Assembly: GCA_041890495.1 (NCBI GenBank)
Contig: CP169086.1
Location: forward strand, 3,038,001-3,102,000
DNA length: 64,000 nt
Direction of reading: 5' to 3'
Source of the DNA: Escherichia boydii
GTDB lineage: Bacteria > Pseudomonadota > Gammaproteobacteria > Enterobacterales > Enterobacteriaceae
Shown piece after piece: positions 49,100 through 58,121 of this stretch. The translations under genes were made by a program, and so were the position numbers. The notes below the pieces were generated by a model. The model worked only from the letters and a program-made list of their open reading frames with translations. It was not told the DNA's origin and searched no databases. Every line of letters starts with the position of its first letter. Position 1 is the stretch's first letter.

Positions 49100-51808
49100 T
49101 TACTGCCACCCATACCGACGCGCATAGAACCCTTTCACCAACTGGGTTAACGTCATATACCCTGCCAAAATCGCAACCAGCCACGGGAAATAGCTTAACG
49201 GCAGCGCCTGCAGCTGCAGATAACTGGCCAGCGGTGAAAACGGCAATGCGATCCCGACAATCATCACGATCACGGTCATGATCATTAACGGCCACGATGC
49301 ACAGCTCTGAATAAACGGCACACGGCGGGTGCGGATCATATGCACAATCAGCGTTTGCGACAGTAAGCCCACCACAAACCATCCCGACTGGAACAGCGTT
49401 TGCGTTTCCGGCGTGTTGGCATGGAATACCCACCACATCAGGCAAAACGTCAGAATATCGAAGATCGAGCTGATCGGTCCGAAGAAGATCATAAAGCGCC
49501 CCAGATCCGCCGGATTCCAACGCTGCGGCTTTTGAATTTGCTCGTCGTCGACGTTATCAAACGGGATCGCCACCTGTGACACATCATACAGCAGGTTCTG
49601 AATAAGCAAGTGTAACGGCAACATCGGCAGGAAGGGCAAGAAAGCACTCGCCACCAGCACGCTGAACACATTACCGAAGTTGGAGCTCGCCGTCATTTTG
49701 ATGTATTTCAGCATGTTGGCGAAAGTGCGACGTCCTTCAATAACCCCCTCTTCCAGCACCATCAGGCTTTTTTCCAGCAGGATGATATCAGCCGCTTCAC
49801 GGGCAATATCTACCGCGCCGTCCACAGAAATGCCGATATCCGCAGCGCGTAAGGCGGGCGCATCATTAATACCATCGCCCATAAAGCCAACCACATGCCC
49901 TTCGCGCTTCAGTAAGGTCACAATGCGTTCTTTATGCATCGGCGTCAGGCGGGCAAACAGCGTGGTGCGCTGTGCGAGATTTGCCAGTTCGTCGTCAGAT
50001 AGCGTTTCAATATCACTACCAATGACCACCTCTCCCGCGTCCAGCCCCACTTCATGGCACACTTTCGCTGCAACTAACTCACTGTCGCCAGTAAGGATTT
50101 TTACGGTGATTCCACTCGCTTTTAATGCCTTCAGTGCCGGAGCGGTTGTCTCTTTTGGCGGATCAAGGAAAGCAATATATCCTTCGAGGATCAGGTCGGA
50201 TTCATCCGCCCGCTGGTAATCTCCTTCACGCGCTGGCAGGTATTTCGTCGCCACCGCAACCACGCGCAGCCCCTGACGATTAAGCGTATCAGTAACCCGC
50301 TTAATCTTACGCAGCATGATGTCATCGAGCGGCACAATCTCGCCATTGTGACGCACCTGCGAACACACATTGAGGATTTCCTGCAATGCACCTTTGCAAA
50401 CCAGCTGATGGTGCTCGGTATTTTCTGCCACTACCACCGACATCCGGCGACGCTCGAAATCAAACGGAATCTCATCAATTTTTTGCCAACGACTGGCCAG
50501 CGAGCGCGCTGACTCTTCATCCGTACCTTCGAGCACCGCTGTATCGAGCAGGTTTTTAAGTCCGGTCTGATAATGACTGTTCAACCACGCGCTATGCAGC
50601 ACGCGTTCGCTGGTTTTACCGGAGATATCGGTATGATTCTCCAGCACAATTTTGTCCTGTGTCAGGGTGCCAGTTTTATCAGTGCACAGAATATCCATTG
50701 CGCCAAAGTTCTGAATAGCATCCAGATGTTTGACGATCACTTTCTGTTTCGACAGCTTTACTGCGCCGCGCGCCAGCGTCGAGGTAACAATCATCGGCAA
50801 CATTTCCGGCGTTAAGCCTACCGCGACCGAAAGCGCAAACAGTGCCGCTTCCCACCAGTCGCCTTTGGTGTAACCATTGATTAACAGCACCACCGGAGCC
50901 ATCACCAGCATAAAGCGAATCAGCAGCATACTGACGCGGCTGATCCCTTGCTGAAAGGCATTCGGCTCGCTTTCCTGCTCACTAACACGCCCCGCCAGTT
51001 GACCAAACCAGGTATTGGCACCTGTAGCAATCACCATTGCTTGTGCCGTGCCGCTCACCACGGTGGTGCCCATAAAACACAGGGTGTCACACTCCAGCGG
51101 ATTGCTGTGCTCCGGCTGGCGAGTGGTAGCGGCTTTTTCTACGGGCAGAGACTCACCGGTTAACGACGCCTGAGCGACGAACAGATCCCGCGCCTGCAAG
51201 ATACGTAAATCTGCCGGGATCATATCCCCCGCCGCCAGTTTTATTATATCGCCGGGCACCAGCTGGTCGATCGGGATCTCCAGCCAGCCATTTTCGCCTT
51301 TGTCGTTAATTACGCGCAGAACCGTCGCTGTATTGCTGACCATCGCTTTCAGGGCATCTGCCGCTTTAGTGGAACGTGCTTCCTGAATAAAGTTCAGCAA
51401 CGTAGAAATAGCGACCATTAGCGCGATAACGCCCGCGGCAAATAAATCTTCCGTGGCGTAGGAGATGAGGCCGAGCACGGTCAGCAGCAGGTTGAACGGG
51501 TTGCGGTAGCAGAGCCACAGATGCACCCACCACGGAGACGGCTTTTGCGCCGGAATGAGGTTATCGCCATGCACGGCGCGGATTTTTTCCACTTCTGCCG
51601 CGTTCAGCCCTTCCGGATGCCCGCCAAAGGCGCGCCAGACTTCATTTTCATCCATCGCCGCCACGTTAAGGCAGCGTTCGGTCAGCGAGGCGGGGATCGC
51701 GGTGCCCGCCATGTTTTTGGCGTTTGGCAGCGGGTCGCGCTGAACAAGACGGTGTGGCAGGTGGCGGCTCAGCAGGGCCTGCAGCTGCCGGGTGATATTT
51801 TTAAACAT
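49100..51808 (-). CDS. mgtA: Magnesium-importing P-type ATPase MgtA
   Basis: A 902-residue P3B ATPase that imports Mg2+. The phosphorylation site is CTDKTGTLTQDKI, the actuator TGES sits in ASLTGESLPVEK, the hinge is GDGINDAPALRAADIGI, and ten membrane helices are present. ATG 51808 is chosen since GGAGGAATGACT precedes it; an ATG two codons earlier overlaps that site. Residues from about 115 to the end agree with E. coli MgtA almost perfectly as I recall it, while residues 1-115 differ strongly, so the gene appears mosaic. PhoP controls initiation, and the mgtL leader controls elongation. Confidence 0.96.
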   Translation of the reverse strand: MFKNITRQLQALLSRHLPHRLVQRDPLPNAKNMAGTAIPASLTERCLNVAAMDENEVWRAFGGHPEGLNAAEVEKIRAVHGDNLIPAQKPSPWWVHLWLCYRNPFNLLLTVLGLISYATEDLFAAGVIALMVAISTLLNFIQEARSTKAADALKAMVSNTATVLRVINDKGENGWLEIPIDQLVPGDIIKLAAGDMIPADLRILQARDLFVAQASLTGESLPVEKAATTRQPEHSNPLECDTLCFMGTTVVSGTAQAMVIATGANTWFGQLAGRVSEQESEPNAFQQGISRVSMLLIRFMLVMAPVVLLINGYTKGDWWEAALFALSVAVGLTPEMLPMIVTSTLARGAVKLSKQKVIVKHLDAIQNFGAMDILCTDKTGTLTQDKIVLENHTDISGKTSERVLHSAWLNSHYQTGLKNLLDTAVLEGTDEESARSLASRWQKIDEIPFDFERRRMSVVVAENTEHHQLVCKGALQEILNVCSQVRHNGEIVPLDDIMLRKIKRVTDTLNRQGLRVVAVATKYLPAREGDYQRADESDLILEGYIAFLDPPKETTAPALKALKASGITVKILTGDSELVAAKVCHEVGLDAGEVVIGSDIETLSDDELANLAQRTTLFARLTPMHKERIVTLLKREGHVVGFMGDGINDAPALRAADIGISVDGAVDIAREAADIILLEKSLMVLEEGVIEGRRTFANMLKYIKMTASSNFGNVFSVLVASAFLPFLPMLPLHLLIQNLLYDVSQVAIPFDNVDDEQIQKPQRWNPADLGRFMIFFGPISSIFDILTFCLMWWVFHANTPETQTLFQSGWFVVGLLSQTLIVHMIRTRRVPFIQSCASWPLMIMTVIVMIVGIALPFSPLASYLQLQALPLSYFPWLVAILAGYMTLTQLVKGFYARRYGWQ

Positions 51809-51814
51809 AGTCAT

Positions 51815-52081
51815 TCCTCCGCATCCGCGATCGCGGACGCAGCTTTTCCTTCAGGCGTGGCAAAGCCGTACCTGAGAGGCACTCAATTTTTCAAGCAGGA
51901 ACGTTTGGGACGTTGCTGCCTCACATCACCGGTGAGTCAGCAACAGGCTGGCTTACCGGAAAGAACGCATTCTCCCGTTCAGGAGAGGTGTGGGATCGGG
52001 ATCCATGAAGCCTCCGGTAAGTAAAAAGTAGGGTGTCGCCGCGCAGTATAAGGATTTAAGCGTACCCTTTGTGACGATTCG
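51815..52081 (-). promoter_or_regulatory. mgtA Mg2+/proline-responsive leader RNA
   Basis: About 265 nt lie between the deduced start site and mgtA, the same length as in E. coli. It includes the mgtL ORF and several GC stems (for example AGCCTGTTGCTGACTCACCGG and its partner region). Low Mg2+ or low charged tRNA-Pro favours read-through into mgtA in the related species. Confidence 0.8.
51953..52006 (-). CDS. mgtL: mgtA leader peptide MgtL
   Basis: A 17-codon ORF, MDPDPTPLLNGRMRSFR, in the mgtA leader. It has the same length and the same Asp/Pro-rich start as E. coli MgtL (which, from memory, starts MEPDPTPLPRRR), with three Pro codons at positions 3, 5 and 7. A fourth Pro found in E. coli is replaced by Leu. 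Slow translation of the Pro codons changes folding of the downstream RNA and lets transcription continue. Confidence 0.88.
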   Translation of the reverse strand: MDPDPTPLLNGRMRSFR

Positions 52082-52087
52082 GGCGGT

Positions 52088-52122
52088 ATTATACCCCCCT
52101 GCAAATAAACCGAACGTAAACC
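52088..52122 (-). promoter_or_regulatory. PhoP-activated mgtA promoter
   Basis: On the minus strand GGTTTA-CGTTC-GGTTTA (52106-52122) is a perfect PhoP box, followed 12 bp later by TATAAT (52088-52093). There is no -35 hexamer of the usual type, as expected for a PhoP-dependent promoter. Confidence 0.93.
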
Positions 52123-52199
52123 AGACTTTGCCCATAGCGAAATCGCGCTATAGCATTAGGCTCAATTGACCATTTTGTCGTTGTTACAGGGAATACAGC

Positions 52200-53147
52200 A
52201 TGCAGAACCGCCTTACGATTAAAGACATCGCGCGTTTAAGCGGCGTGGGGAAATCAACCGTCTCACGCGTGCTGAACAACGAAAGCGGCGTCAGCGAACG
52301 CACCCGCGAGCGCGTTGAGGCGGTCATGAATCAGCACGGCTTTTCCCCTTCCCGCTCCGCGCGCGCCATGCGCGGGCAGAGTGACAAAGTCGTCGCCATT
52401 ATTGTCTCGCGTCTGGATTCTCTGTCTGAAAACCTCGCCGTACAGACCATGCTGCCCGCCTTCTATGAGCAAGGATATGATCCGATCATGATGGAGAGCC
52501 AGTTCTCGCCACAGCTGGTGGAAGAGCATCTGGGTATGCTCCAGCGGCGCAACATTGACGGCGTGGTGCTGTTCGGCTTTACCGGCATCAAAGACGAGAT
52601 GCTGAAACCCTGGCAGCCGTCGCTGGTGTTGCTGGCGCGCGATGCCCACGGTTTTGCCTCCGTCTGCTATGACGACGAGGGCGCGATTATCACCCTGATG
52701 CAGCGCCTGTTTGACGAAGGCCATCGCCACATCAGCTTTCTCGGTGTCCCGCACGCGGACGTCACCACCGGCAAGCGCCGTCATGAGGCCTATCTGGCCT
52801 TTTGCAAAAAGCACAACCTCTCCGCCGTGGCCTCCCTGCCGGGTCTGGGCATGAAGCAGGGCTACGAGCAGGTCGCCAGCGTCCTGACGCCGCAGACCAC
52901 CGCGCTGGTGTGCGCCACGGATACCCTTGCGCTGGGTGCCAGCAAATATCTGCAGGAGCAGCGCATCGATAACCTGCAGGTGGCGAGCGTCGGCAGCACG
53001 CCGCTGATGAAGTTTTTGCACCCGGAAATTATTACCGTCGACCCGGGTTATGCCGAGTCCGGCAGGCAGGCCGCCGCGCAGCTGATCGAGCAGATCAACG
53101 GGCGCGCAGAGCCGCGTCAGATCGTTATTCCGGCCCACCTTTCTTAA
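52200..53147 (+). CDS. treR: Trehalose operon repressor TreR
   Basis: A 315-residue LacI-family repressor. The helix-turn-helix is LTIKDIARLSGVGKSTVSRVLNNESGVS, and the effector domain (from ~60) binds trehalose-6-phosphate, with LPAFYEQGYDPIMMESQFSPQ and CATDTLALGASKYLQ. The sequence is clearly related to but distinct from E. coli TreR at many positions, so it is resident sequence. It is divergent from mgtA and 125 bp upstream of treB, whose operator lies between. Confidence 0.93.
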   Translation: MQNRLTIKDIARLSGVGKSTVSRVLNNESGVSERTRERVEAVMNQHGFSPSRSARAMRGQSDKVVAIIVSRLDSLSENLAVQTMLPAFYEQGYDPIMMESQFSPQLVEEHLGMLQRRNIDGVVLFGFTGIKDEMLKPWQPSLVLLARDAHGFASVCYDDEGAIITLMQRLFDEGHRHISFLGVPHADVTTGKRRHEAYLAFCKKHNLSAVASLPGLGMKQGYEQVASVLTPQTTALVCATDTLALGASKYLQEQRIDNLQVASVGSTPLMKFLHPEIITVDPGYAESGRQAAAQLIEQINGRAEPRQIVIPAHLS

Positions 53148-53186
53148 CCCCCACTCAACGGTTTATTGTGATCTTCGCCCGATTTC

Positions 53187-53198
53187 GGGAACGTTCCC
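53187..53198. promoter_or_regulatory. TreR operator
   Basis: GGGAACGTTCCC, a perfect 12-bp palindrome between treR and treB, as in the E. coli treBC promoter. A TGTGATC half-site upstream (53167) could be part of a CRP site. Confidence 0.8.
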
Positions 53199-53272
53199 AT
53201 TTTCGCCGTCACGCTGAAGGAGTAGGCTTGCGCTCAGGTCATTACCCCCCTCACCATCTGTCATGAGGTTTC

Positions 53273-54693
53273 ATGATGAGTAAAGTCAAACAAGCAGATA
53301 TCGATCGGCTGATCGTCCTGGTCGGCGGACGCGAGAACATCGCAACCGTCAGCCATTGTATTACCCGCCTGCGCTTTGTCCTCAACCAACCGGCCAATGC
53401 CAGACCGAAAGAAATGAGCAACTCCCCATGGTGAAAGGCTGTTTCACCAATGCCGGGCAATTTCAGGTGGTGATTGGCACCAATGTGGGTGATTACTATC
53501 AAGCACTAATAGCGTCAACCGGACAGGCGCAGGTTGATAAAGAGCAGGTAAAAAAAGCCGCCCGGCAGAATATGAAATGGCATGAGCAGTTGATCTCTCA
53601 TTTCGCGGAGATCTTCTTCCCGTTGCTGCCCGCGTTGATTCGCGGCGGTTTGATCCTCGGTTTTCGCAATGTGATCGGCGATTTGCCCATGAGCAACGGT
53701 CAGACGCTGGCGCAAATGTACCCTTCCCTGCAAACGATCTACGATTTTCTGTGGTTGATCGGTGAAGCGATCTTCTTCTACCTGCCGGTCGGTATTTGCT
53801 GGTCAGCGGTGAAAAAAATGGGCGGCACGCCGATCCTTGGTATCGTGCTTGGCGTGACACTGGTTTCCCCCCAGCTGATGAACGCTTATCTGCTCGGGCA
53901 GCAGCTGCCGGAAGTGTGGGACTTTGGCATGTTCAGCATCGCCAAAGTGGGCTATCAGGCGCAGGTGATCCCGGCACTGTTAGCCGGGCTGGCGCTGGGC
54001 GTTATTGAAACTCGCCTTAAACGCATCGTACCGGATTACCTCTATCTGGTGGTGGTGCCCGTCTGTTCGCTGATCCTCGCGGTGTTCCTCGCCCATGCGC
54101 TGATTGGTCCGTTTGGTCGCATGATTGGCGATGGCGTTGCCTTTGCGGTACGTCACCTGATGACCGGCAGCTTTGCTCCGATTGGTGCGGCATTGTTTGG
54201 CTTCCTGTACGCGCCGCTGGTGATCACCGGCGTACACCAGACCACCCTTGCTATTGATTTGCAGATGATTCAAAGCATGGGTGGCACGCCAGTGTGGCCG
54301 CTGATTGCGCTGTCGAATATCGCTCAGGGCTCCGCCGTGATAGGCATTATCATTTCCAGCCGCAAGCACAATGAACGCGAGATCTCCGTGCCTGCCGCTA
54401 TCTCCGCCTGGCTTGGGGTCACTGAGCCTGCAATGTACGGCATCAACCTGAAATATCGCTTCCCGATGCTGTGCGCGATGATTGGTTCTGGTCTGGCAGG
54501 ATTGCTATGCGGCCTGAACGGCGTTATGGCGAATGGTATCGGCGTAGGGGGCCTGCCGGGAATTCTCTCGATTCAACCGAGCTACTGGCAGGTATTTGCG
54601 CTGGCAATGGCTATCGCCATCATCATCCCGATTGTACTCACCTCGTTTATCTACCAGCGGAAATACCGCCTGGGCACGCTGGACATTGTTTAA
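53273..54693 (+). pseudogene. treB: treB trehalose PTS EIIBC with one frameshift
   Basis: EIIBC that takes up trehalose as trehalose-6-phosphate. The IIB start MMSKVKQADIDRLIVLVGGRENIATVSHCITRLRF holds the phosphorylated Cys, but a missing T near 53413 (GAAATGAGC for GAAATTGAGC) stops translation at 53434. The remaining ~425 codons (from QLPMVKGCFTNAGQF) are open to the end and encode the IIC domain. Corrected, the product is 473 residues, the standard length. From the shift on it agrees with K-12 TreB. Either a one-base mutation that abolishes trehalose uptake or a homopolymer error. Confidence 0.88.
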
Positions 54694-54701
54694 TTTTCTT
54701 C

Positions 54702-54719
54702 GGGGCGCAATTGCGCCCC
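54702..54719. repeat. Palindrome between treB and treC
   Basis: GGGGCGCAATTGCGCCCC, a perfect 18-bp palindrome in the 49-bp gap. It may stabilise or separate the two messages. Confidence 0.7.
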
Positions 54720-54742
54720 CTCGCATTTGCAGGAATAACGTA

Positions 54743-56398
54743 ATGACTAATCTTCCCCACTGGTGGCAAAACGGCGTTATCTACCAGATTTATCCAAAGA
54801 GTTTTCAGGACACCACGGGTAGCGGCACCGGCGATTTACGTGGCGTTATCCAACGCCTGGACTATCTGCATAAACTGGGCGTTGATGCCATCTGGCTAAC
54901 CCCCTTTTATGTCTCTCCCCAGGTCGATAACGGTTACGATGTAGCGAACTATACGGCGATTGATCCCACCTACGGCACGCTGGACGATTTTGACGAACTG
55001 GTGACGCAGGCAAAATCGCGCGGGATTCGTATCATTCTCGATATGGTGTTTAACCATACCTCTACCCAACATGCCTGGTTTCGCGAGGCGCTGAACAAAG
55101 AAAGCCCTTACCGCCAGTTTTATATCTGGCGCGATGGCGAACCAGAAACGCCACCGAACAACTGGCGTTCAAAATTTGGCGGTAGTGCGTGGCGCTGGCA
55201 TGCGGAAAGCGAACAGTACTATTTGCATCTCTTTGCACCAGAACAGGCGGATCTCAACTGGGAGAATCCAGCGGTACGCGCAGAGCTGAAAAAAGTCTGT
55301 GAATTCTGGGCCGATCGTGGGGTCGACGGGTTGCGCCTGGATGTGGTGAATCTGATCTCCAAAGACCCGCGTTTCCCTGAAGACCTGGATGGCGACGGGC
55401 GTCGCTTTTACACCGACGGGCCACGAGCACACGAGTTTTTGCACGAGATGAACCGCGATGTGTTTACGCCACGCGGGTTAATGACCGTAGGTGAAATGTC
55501 CTCCACCAGCCTTGAGCATTGCCAGCGATACGCGGCACTGACAGGCAGTGAATTGTCGATGACCTTTAATTTTCATCACCTGAAGGTCGATTATCCCGGT
55601 GGTGAAAAATGGACGCTGGCTAAACCTGACTTTGTGGCGTTGAAAACATTGTTCCGCCACTGGCAACAAGGAATGCACAACGTGGCATGGAATGCCTTGT
55701 TCTGGTGTAACCACGATCAGCCGCGCATTATTTCTCGCTTTGGTGATGAAGGTGAATACCGCGTGCCTGCGGCAAAAATGCTGGCGATGGTGCTGCATGG
55801 CATGCAGGGAACGCCGTATATCTACCAGGGCGAAGAGATTGGCATGACCAACCCGCATTTCACGCGCATTACTGACTATCGCGACGTGGAGAGCCTCAAT
55901 ATGTTTGCCGAGCTGCGCGCCAACGGCCGCGATCCGGATGAATTACTGGCGATTCTGGCGAGTAAGTCTCGCGATAATGGCCGCACGCCAATGCAGTGGG
56001 ACGCGTCGCACAATGCGGGCTTTAGCGAGGGCGAGCCGTGGATTGGCGTCTGCGATAACTACGAAACCGTGAACGCCCGCTCGGCGCTCGACGATGCGGA
56101 TTCCGTCTTCTATACCTACCAGTCGCTGATAAGCCTGCGCAAAACCCTGCCGGTGCTGACGTGGGGGGATTATGAAGATCTCCTACCGGAACATCCTTCT
56201 CTTTGGTGTTACCGCCGTCACTGGCAGGGGCAGACGCTGATTGTTGCGGCAAACCTGAGTCACGAGCGCCAGCAGTGGCAACCAGACCCGGTGACAGGAG
56301 TGTGGCGGGTCTCGCTGAGCAACTATGAGGAAGCCCCCTCCCGTCCCGATGCGCTGCAATTGCGTCCGTTTGAAGCCATCTGGTGGGTGCAGGAATAA
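54743..56398 (+). CDS. treC: Trehalose-6-phosphate hydrolase TreC
   Basis: A 551-residue GH13 enzyme that splits trehalose-6-phosphate to glucose and glucose-6-phosphate. Conserved regions are DMVFNHTS (I), GLRLDVVNLI with the nucleophile Asp (II), VGEMSSTS with the acid Glu (III) and FWCNHDQPR (IV). Residues 1 to about 390 agree with K-12 TreC apart from one or two changes, while the last ~150 (from FAELRANGRD) differ strongly and look like Enterobacter. The gene is therefore mosaic. AGGAATAACGTA precedes the ATG. Confidence 0.95.
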   Translation: MTNLPHWWQNGVIYQIYPKSFQDTTGSGTGDLRGVIQRLDYLHKLGVDAIWLTPFYVSPQVDNGYDVANYTAIDPTYGTLDDFDELVTQAKSRGIRIILDMVFNHTSTQHAWFREALNKESPYRQFYIWRDGEPETPPNNWRSKFGGSAWRWHAESEQYYLHLFAPEQADLNWENPAVRAELKKVCEFWADRGVDGLRLDVVNLISKDPRFPEDLDGDGRRFYTDGPRAHEFLHEMNRDVFTPRGLMTVGEMSSTSLEHCQRYAALTGSELSMTFNFHHLKVDYPGGEKWTLAKPDFVALKTLFRHWQQGMHNVAWNALFWCNHDQPRIISRFGDEGEYRVPAAKMLAMVLHGMQGTPYIYQGEEIGMTNPHFTRITDYRDVESLNMFAELRANGRDPDELLAILASKSRDNGRTPMQWDASHNAGFSEGEPWIGVCDNYETVNARSALDDADSVFYTYQSLISLRKTLPVLTWGDYEDLLPEHPSLWCYRRHWQGQTLIVAANLSHERQQWQPDPVTGVWRVSLSNYEEAPSRPDALQLRPFEAIWWVQE

Positions 56399-56405
56399 AC
56401 GTCAG

Positions 56406-56434
56406 GAGATACGGCATGCTGTATCTCATTTTTT
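56406..56434 (+). terminator. treBC terminator
   Basis: GAGATAC-GGCATGCT-GTATCTC followed by A and six T. Confidence 0.9.
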
Positions 56435-56437
56435 ATG

Positions 56438-56454
56438 TTTAGCGATACGCTAAA
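56438..56454. promoter_or_regulatory. Inverted repeat upstream of the porin gene
   Basis: TTTAGCG-ATA-CGCTAAA, 80 bp before the porin start. It shares the GATACG core with the repeat at 58032, so both may be bound by the RpiR-type regulator. Confidence 0.5.
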
Positions 56455-56533
56455 TGTACGACGATAACTTTTACATCGCGACGTCCACAAAATAAAAATA
56501 GTCCTGCCAATCAAATAACCTCGGCAGGATATT

Positions 56534-57280
56534 ATGAAAAAGACAATTATTAAAGCAACGTGTATTAGCGCATTATTATTAAGCTCACAGGGATGGTGCG
56601 GAAATACGTCCGTCGATCTTCGTTTTGGTCATAATACGCGCTCAGACGTAAATGATTCACGTATTAAGGTCATGCATCAGGCGAATAACGGTTTTTACTT
56701 CTCCGTTGAAGCTGCACAAAACCACAACGATACCTTTTTTGGTGATAATGACAGATATAATCCCAACGACAAAGGGGTAACAGAGGCAGCACAGGAGATC
56801 GAAACGCGCTGGCGCTTCGATCTCGGAAATGGCTTCGCCGTTGCGCCGGGTTTGGTGACGGTTTTCACTACCAGCAACACGCATTACCGCCCTTTCATTC
56901 AGGGCTGGAAAGCGTTCGATAATGGGTTAAACCTTTCTGCCCGCTACCGTTATAACACCGTAAACGATGCACACAGTGACAGAAAACTAGACGGCAACGG
57001 CTATACCCGCCGCGAGTCACACCAGTTCGACATTTGGTTCGCGTATAACATCGGCAAATTCGGTATGTCCTACAATCCGCGCTTCCGCTGGCAGGATAAC
57101 GTCGATCAGGGAACCGGGGATGACACCTACTGGGAGCACACTATCGCTTTCAACTACAAGCTCGACGAGGGCTGGACGCCTTACGTCGAGCTGGTTTCTC
57201 TGGATAAAACGTACATCACTGCTGATGGCAATCATGAAAATGACTATGCCGTACGTCTGGGGATAGTGAAGCAGCTCTGA
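56534..57280 (+). CDS. KdgM-family oligosaccharide porin
   Basis: A 248-residue outer-membrane protein of the KdgM/NanC/OmpL family. The signal peptide ends LLLSSQGWCG; a small beta-barrel of alternating strands follows, with VDLRFGHNTRS, GWKAFDNGLNLSARYRYN, YTRRESHQFDIWFAYNIGKFGMSYNPRFRW and the C-terminal YAVRLGIVKQL. Such porins admit acidic or neutral oligosaccharides. It is followed by the RpiR gene (converging, 8 bp) and then the PTS-mannosidase genes, so it probably supplies their substrate. Confidence 0.88.
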   Translation: MKKTIIKATCISALLLSSQGWCGNTSVDLRFGHNTRSDVNDSRIKVMHQANNGFYFSVEAAQNHNDTFFGDNDRYNPNDKGVTEAAQEIETRWRFDLGNGFAVAPGLVTVFTTSNTHYRPFIQGWKAFDNGLNLSARYRYNTVNDAHSDRKLDGNGYTRRESHQFDIWFAYNIGKFGMSYNPRFRWQDNVDQGTGDDTYWEHTIAFNYKLDEGWTPYVELVSLDKTYITADGNHENDYAVRLGIVKQL

Positions 57281-57288
57281 CAGCCTGA

Positions 57289-57948
57289 CTACACCGTATC
57301 GTGCTGCAGCAGTCTGCAGCCGATACGGTCCACGGCGCTTAACAGTTCAAGCTGCCCTTCCCGCTGATACAGCGACACCGCGTTAATATCGATCGGTAAC
57401 GGCCAGCATAACGTTGAGATTGCAGCAAGCGTCGAGCCTTCGCGGGTAATCGCAATGATCTTTAACCCTTTGCGCAGCGCGTTACGCGCCATTTCAATCA
57501 GCGACTGCGTCTCCCCGGATTTACTGATCAGCACCAGTGTCCCCTTCGATACTCGTGTCAGTTGGTGCATGTCATTCAAAATAAGGTGCGGCAGGCTCGC
57601 CAGCGATAAAAAGCGCGACAGGTAGTTGAGGCTGGTGAGCGAGGCTCCTCGAGCGTACAGATAGATATGACTGGAATGGGTGAGCAGCCTTGACACCTCC
57701 GCTACAATCTCGTCCGCCCATGGCCCTGCGTCGGGGGGTGCTGGCGCGGGGTTAAAATGATCGCGCAAAAAACGATACCGAAGTTCGGTATAACTTTTAT
57801 ACCCCATTTTTTTACACACACGATTAACGGATGTTGTCGTTGTAAAGGTGTCACGGGCAATCTCTTTTGCCGATATATTAGAAATATTACCCGCATGATG
57901 CTGGATGTATTCAAATATTAAACGTTCACTTCCCTGAAATGAATTCAT
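57289..57948 (-). CDS. MurR/RpiR-family transcriptional regulator
   Basis: A 219-residue regulator. The N-terminal HTH_6 domain reads NISNISAKEIARDTFTTTTSVNRVCKKMGYKSYTELRYRF. A SIS sugar-phosphate domain follows, with YLYARGASLTSLNYLSRFL and LVLISKSGETQSLIEMA, which bind a phosphosugar. It is shorter than the usual ~280 residues, the linker being short. It is divergent from the PTS IIBC-mannosidase-IIA operon, with an inverted repeat between, and probably responds to the phosphorylated PTS product. Confidence 0.9.
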   Translation of the reverse strand: MNSFQGSERLIFEYIQHHAGNISNISAKEIARDTFTTTTSVNRVCKKMGYKSYTELRYRFLRDHFNPAPAPPDAGPWADEIVAEVSRLLTHSSHIYLYARGASLTSLNYLSRFLSLASLPHLILNDMHQLTRVSKGTLVLISKSGETQSLIEMARNALRKGLKIIAITREGSTLAAISTLCWPLPIDINAVSLYQREGQLELLSAVDRIGCRLLQHDTV

Positions 57949-58031
57949 AAATTACGCCCTGTTTAATCCCGGCATGATATTAGCACAGCAGAAAAATAGT
58001 CTCTGGAAGGCGCTTCACACATTGCATTTAC

Positions 58032-58047
58032 ACGTATCACGATACGT
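58032..58047. promoter_or_regulatory. Inverted repeat in the RpiR/PTS divergent promoter
   Basis: ACGTATC-AC-GATACGT, a perfect 7-bp inverted repeat 75 bp before the PTS gene. Likely operator of the RpiR regulator; it shares GATACG with 56438-56454. Confidence 0.55.
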
Positions 58048-58121
58048 AATTAGTATTAGCAAACGTTAAAAACTGCTTTAGGTTCTCTTTATACTTCTCC
58101 TGTTTTCACATCCAGGGAATT

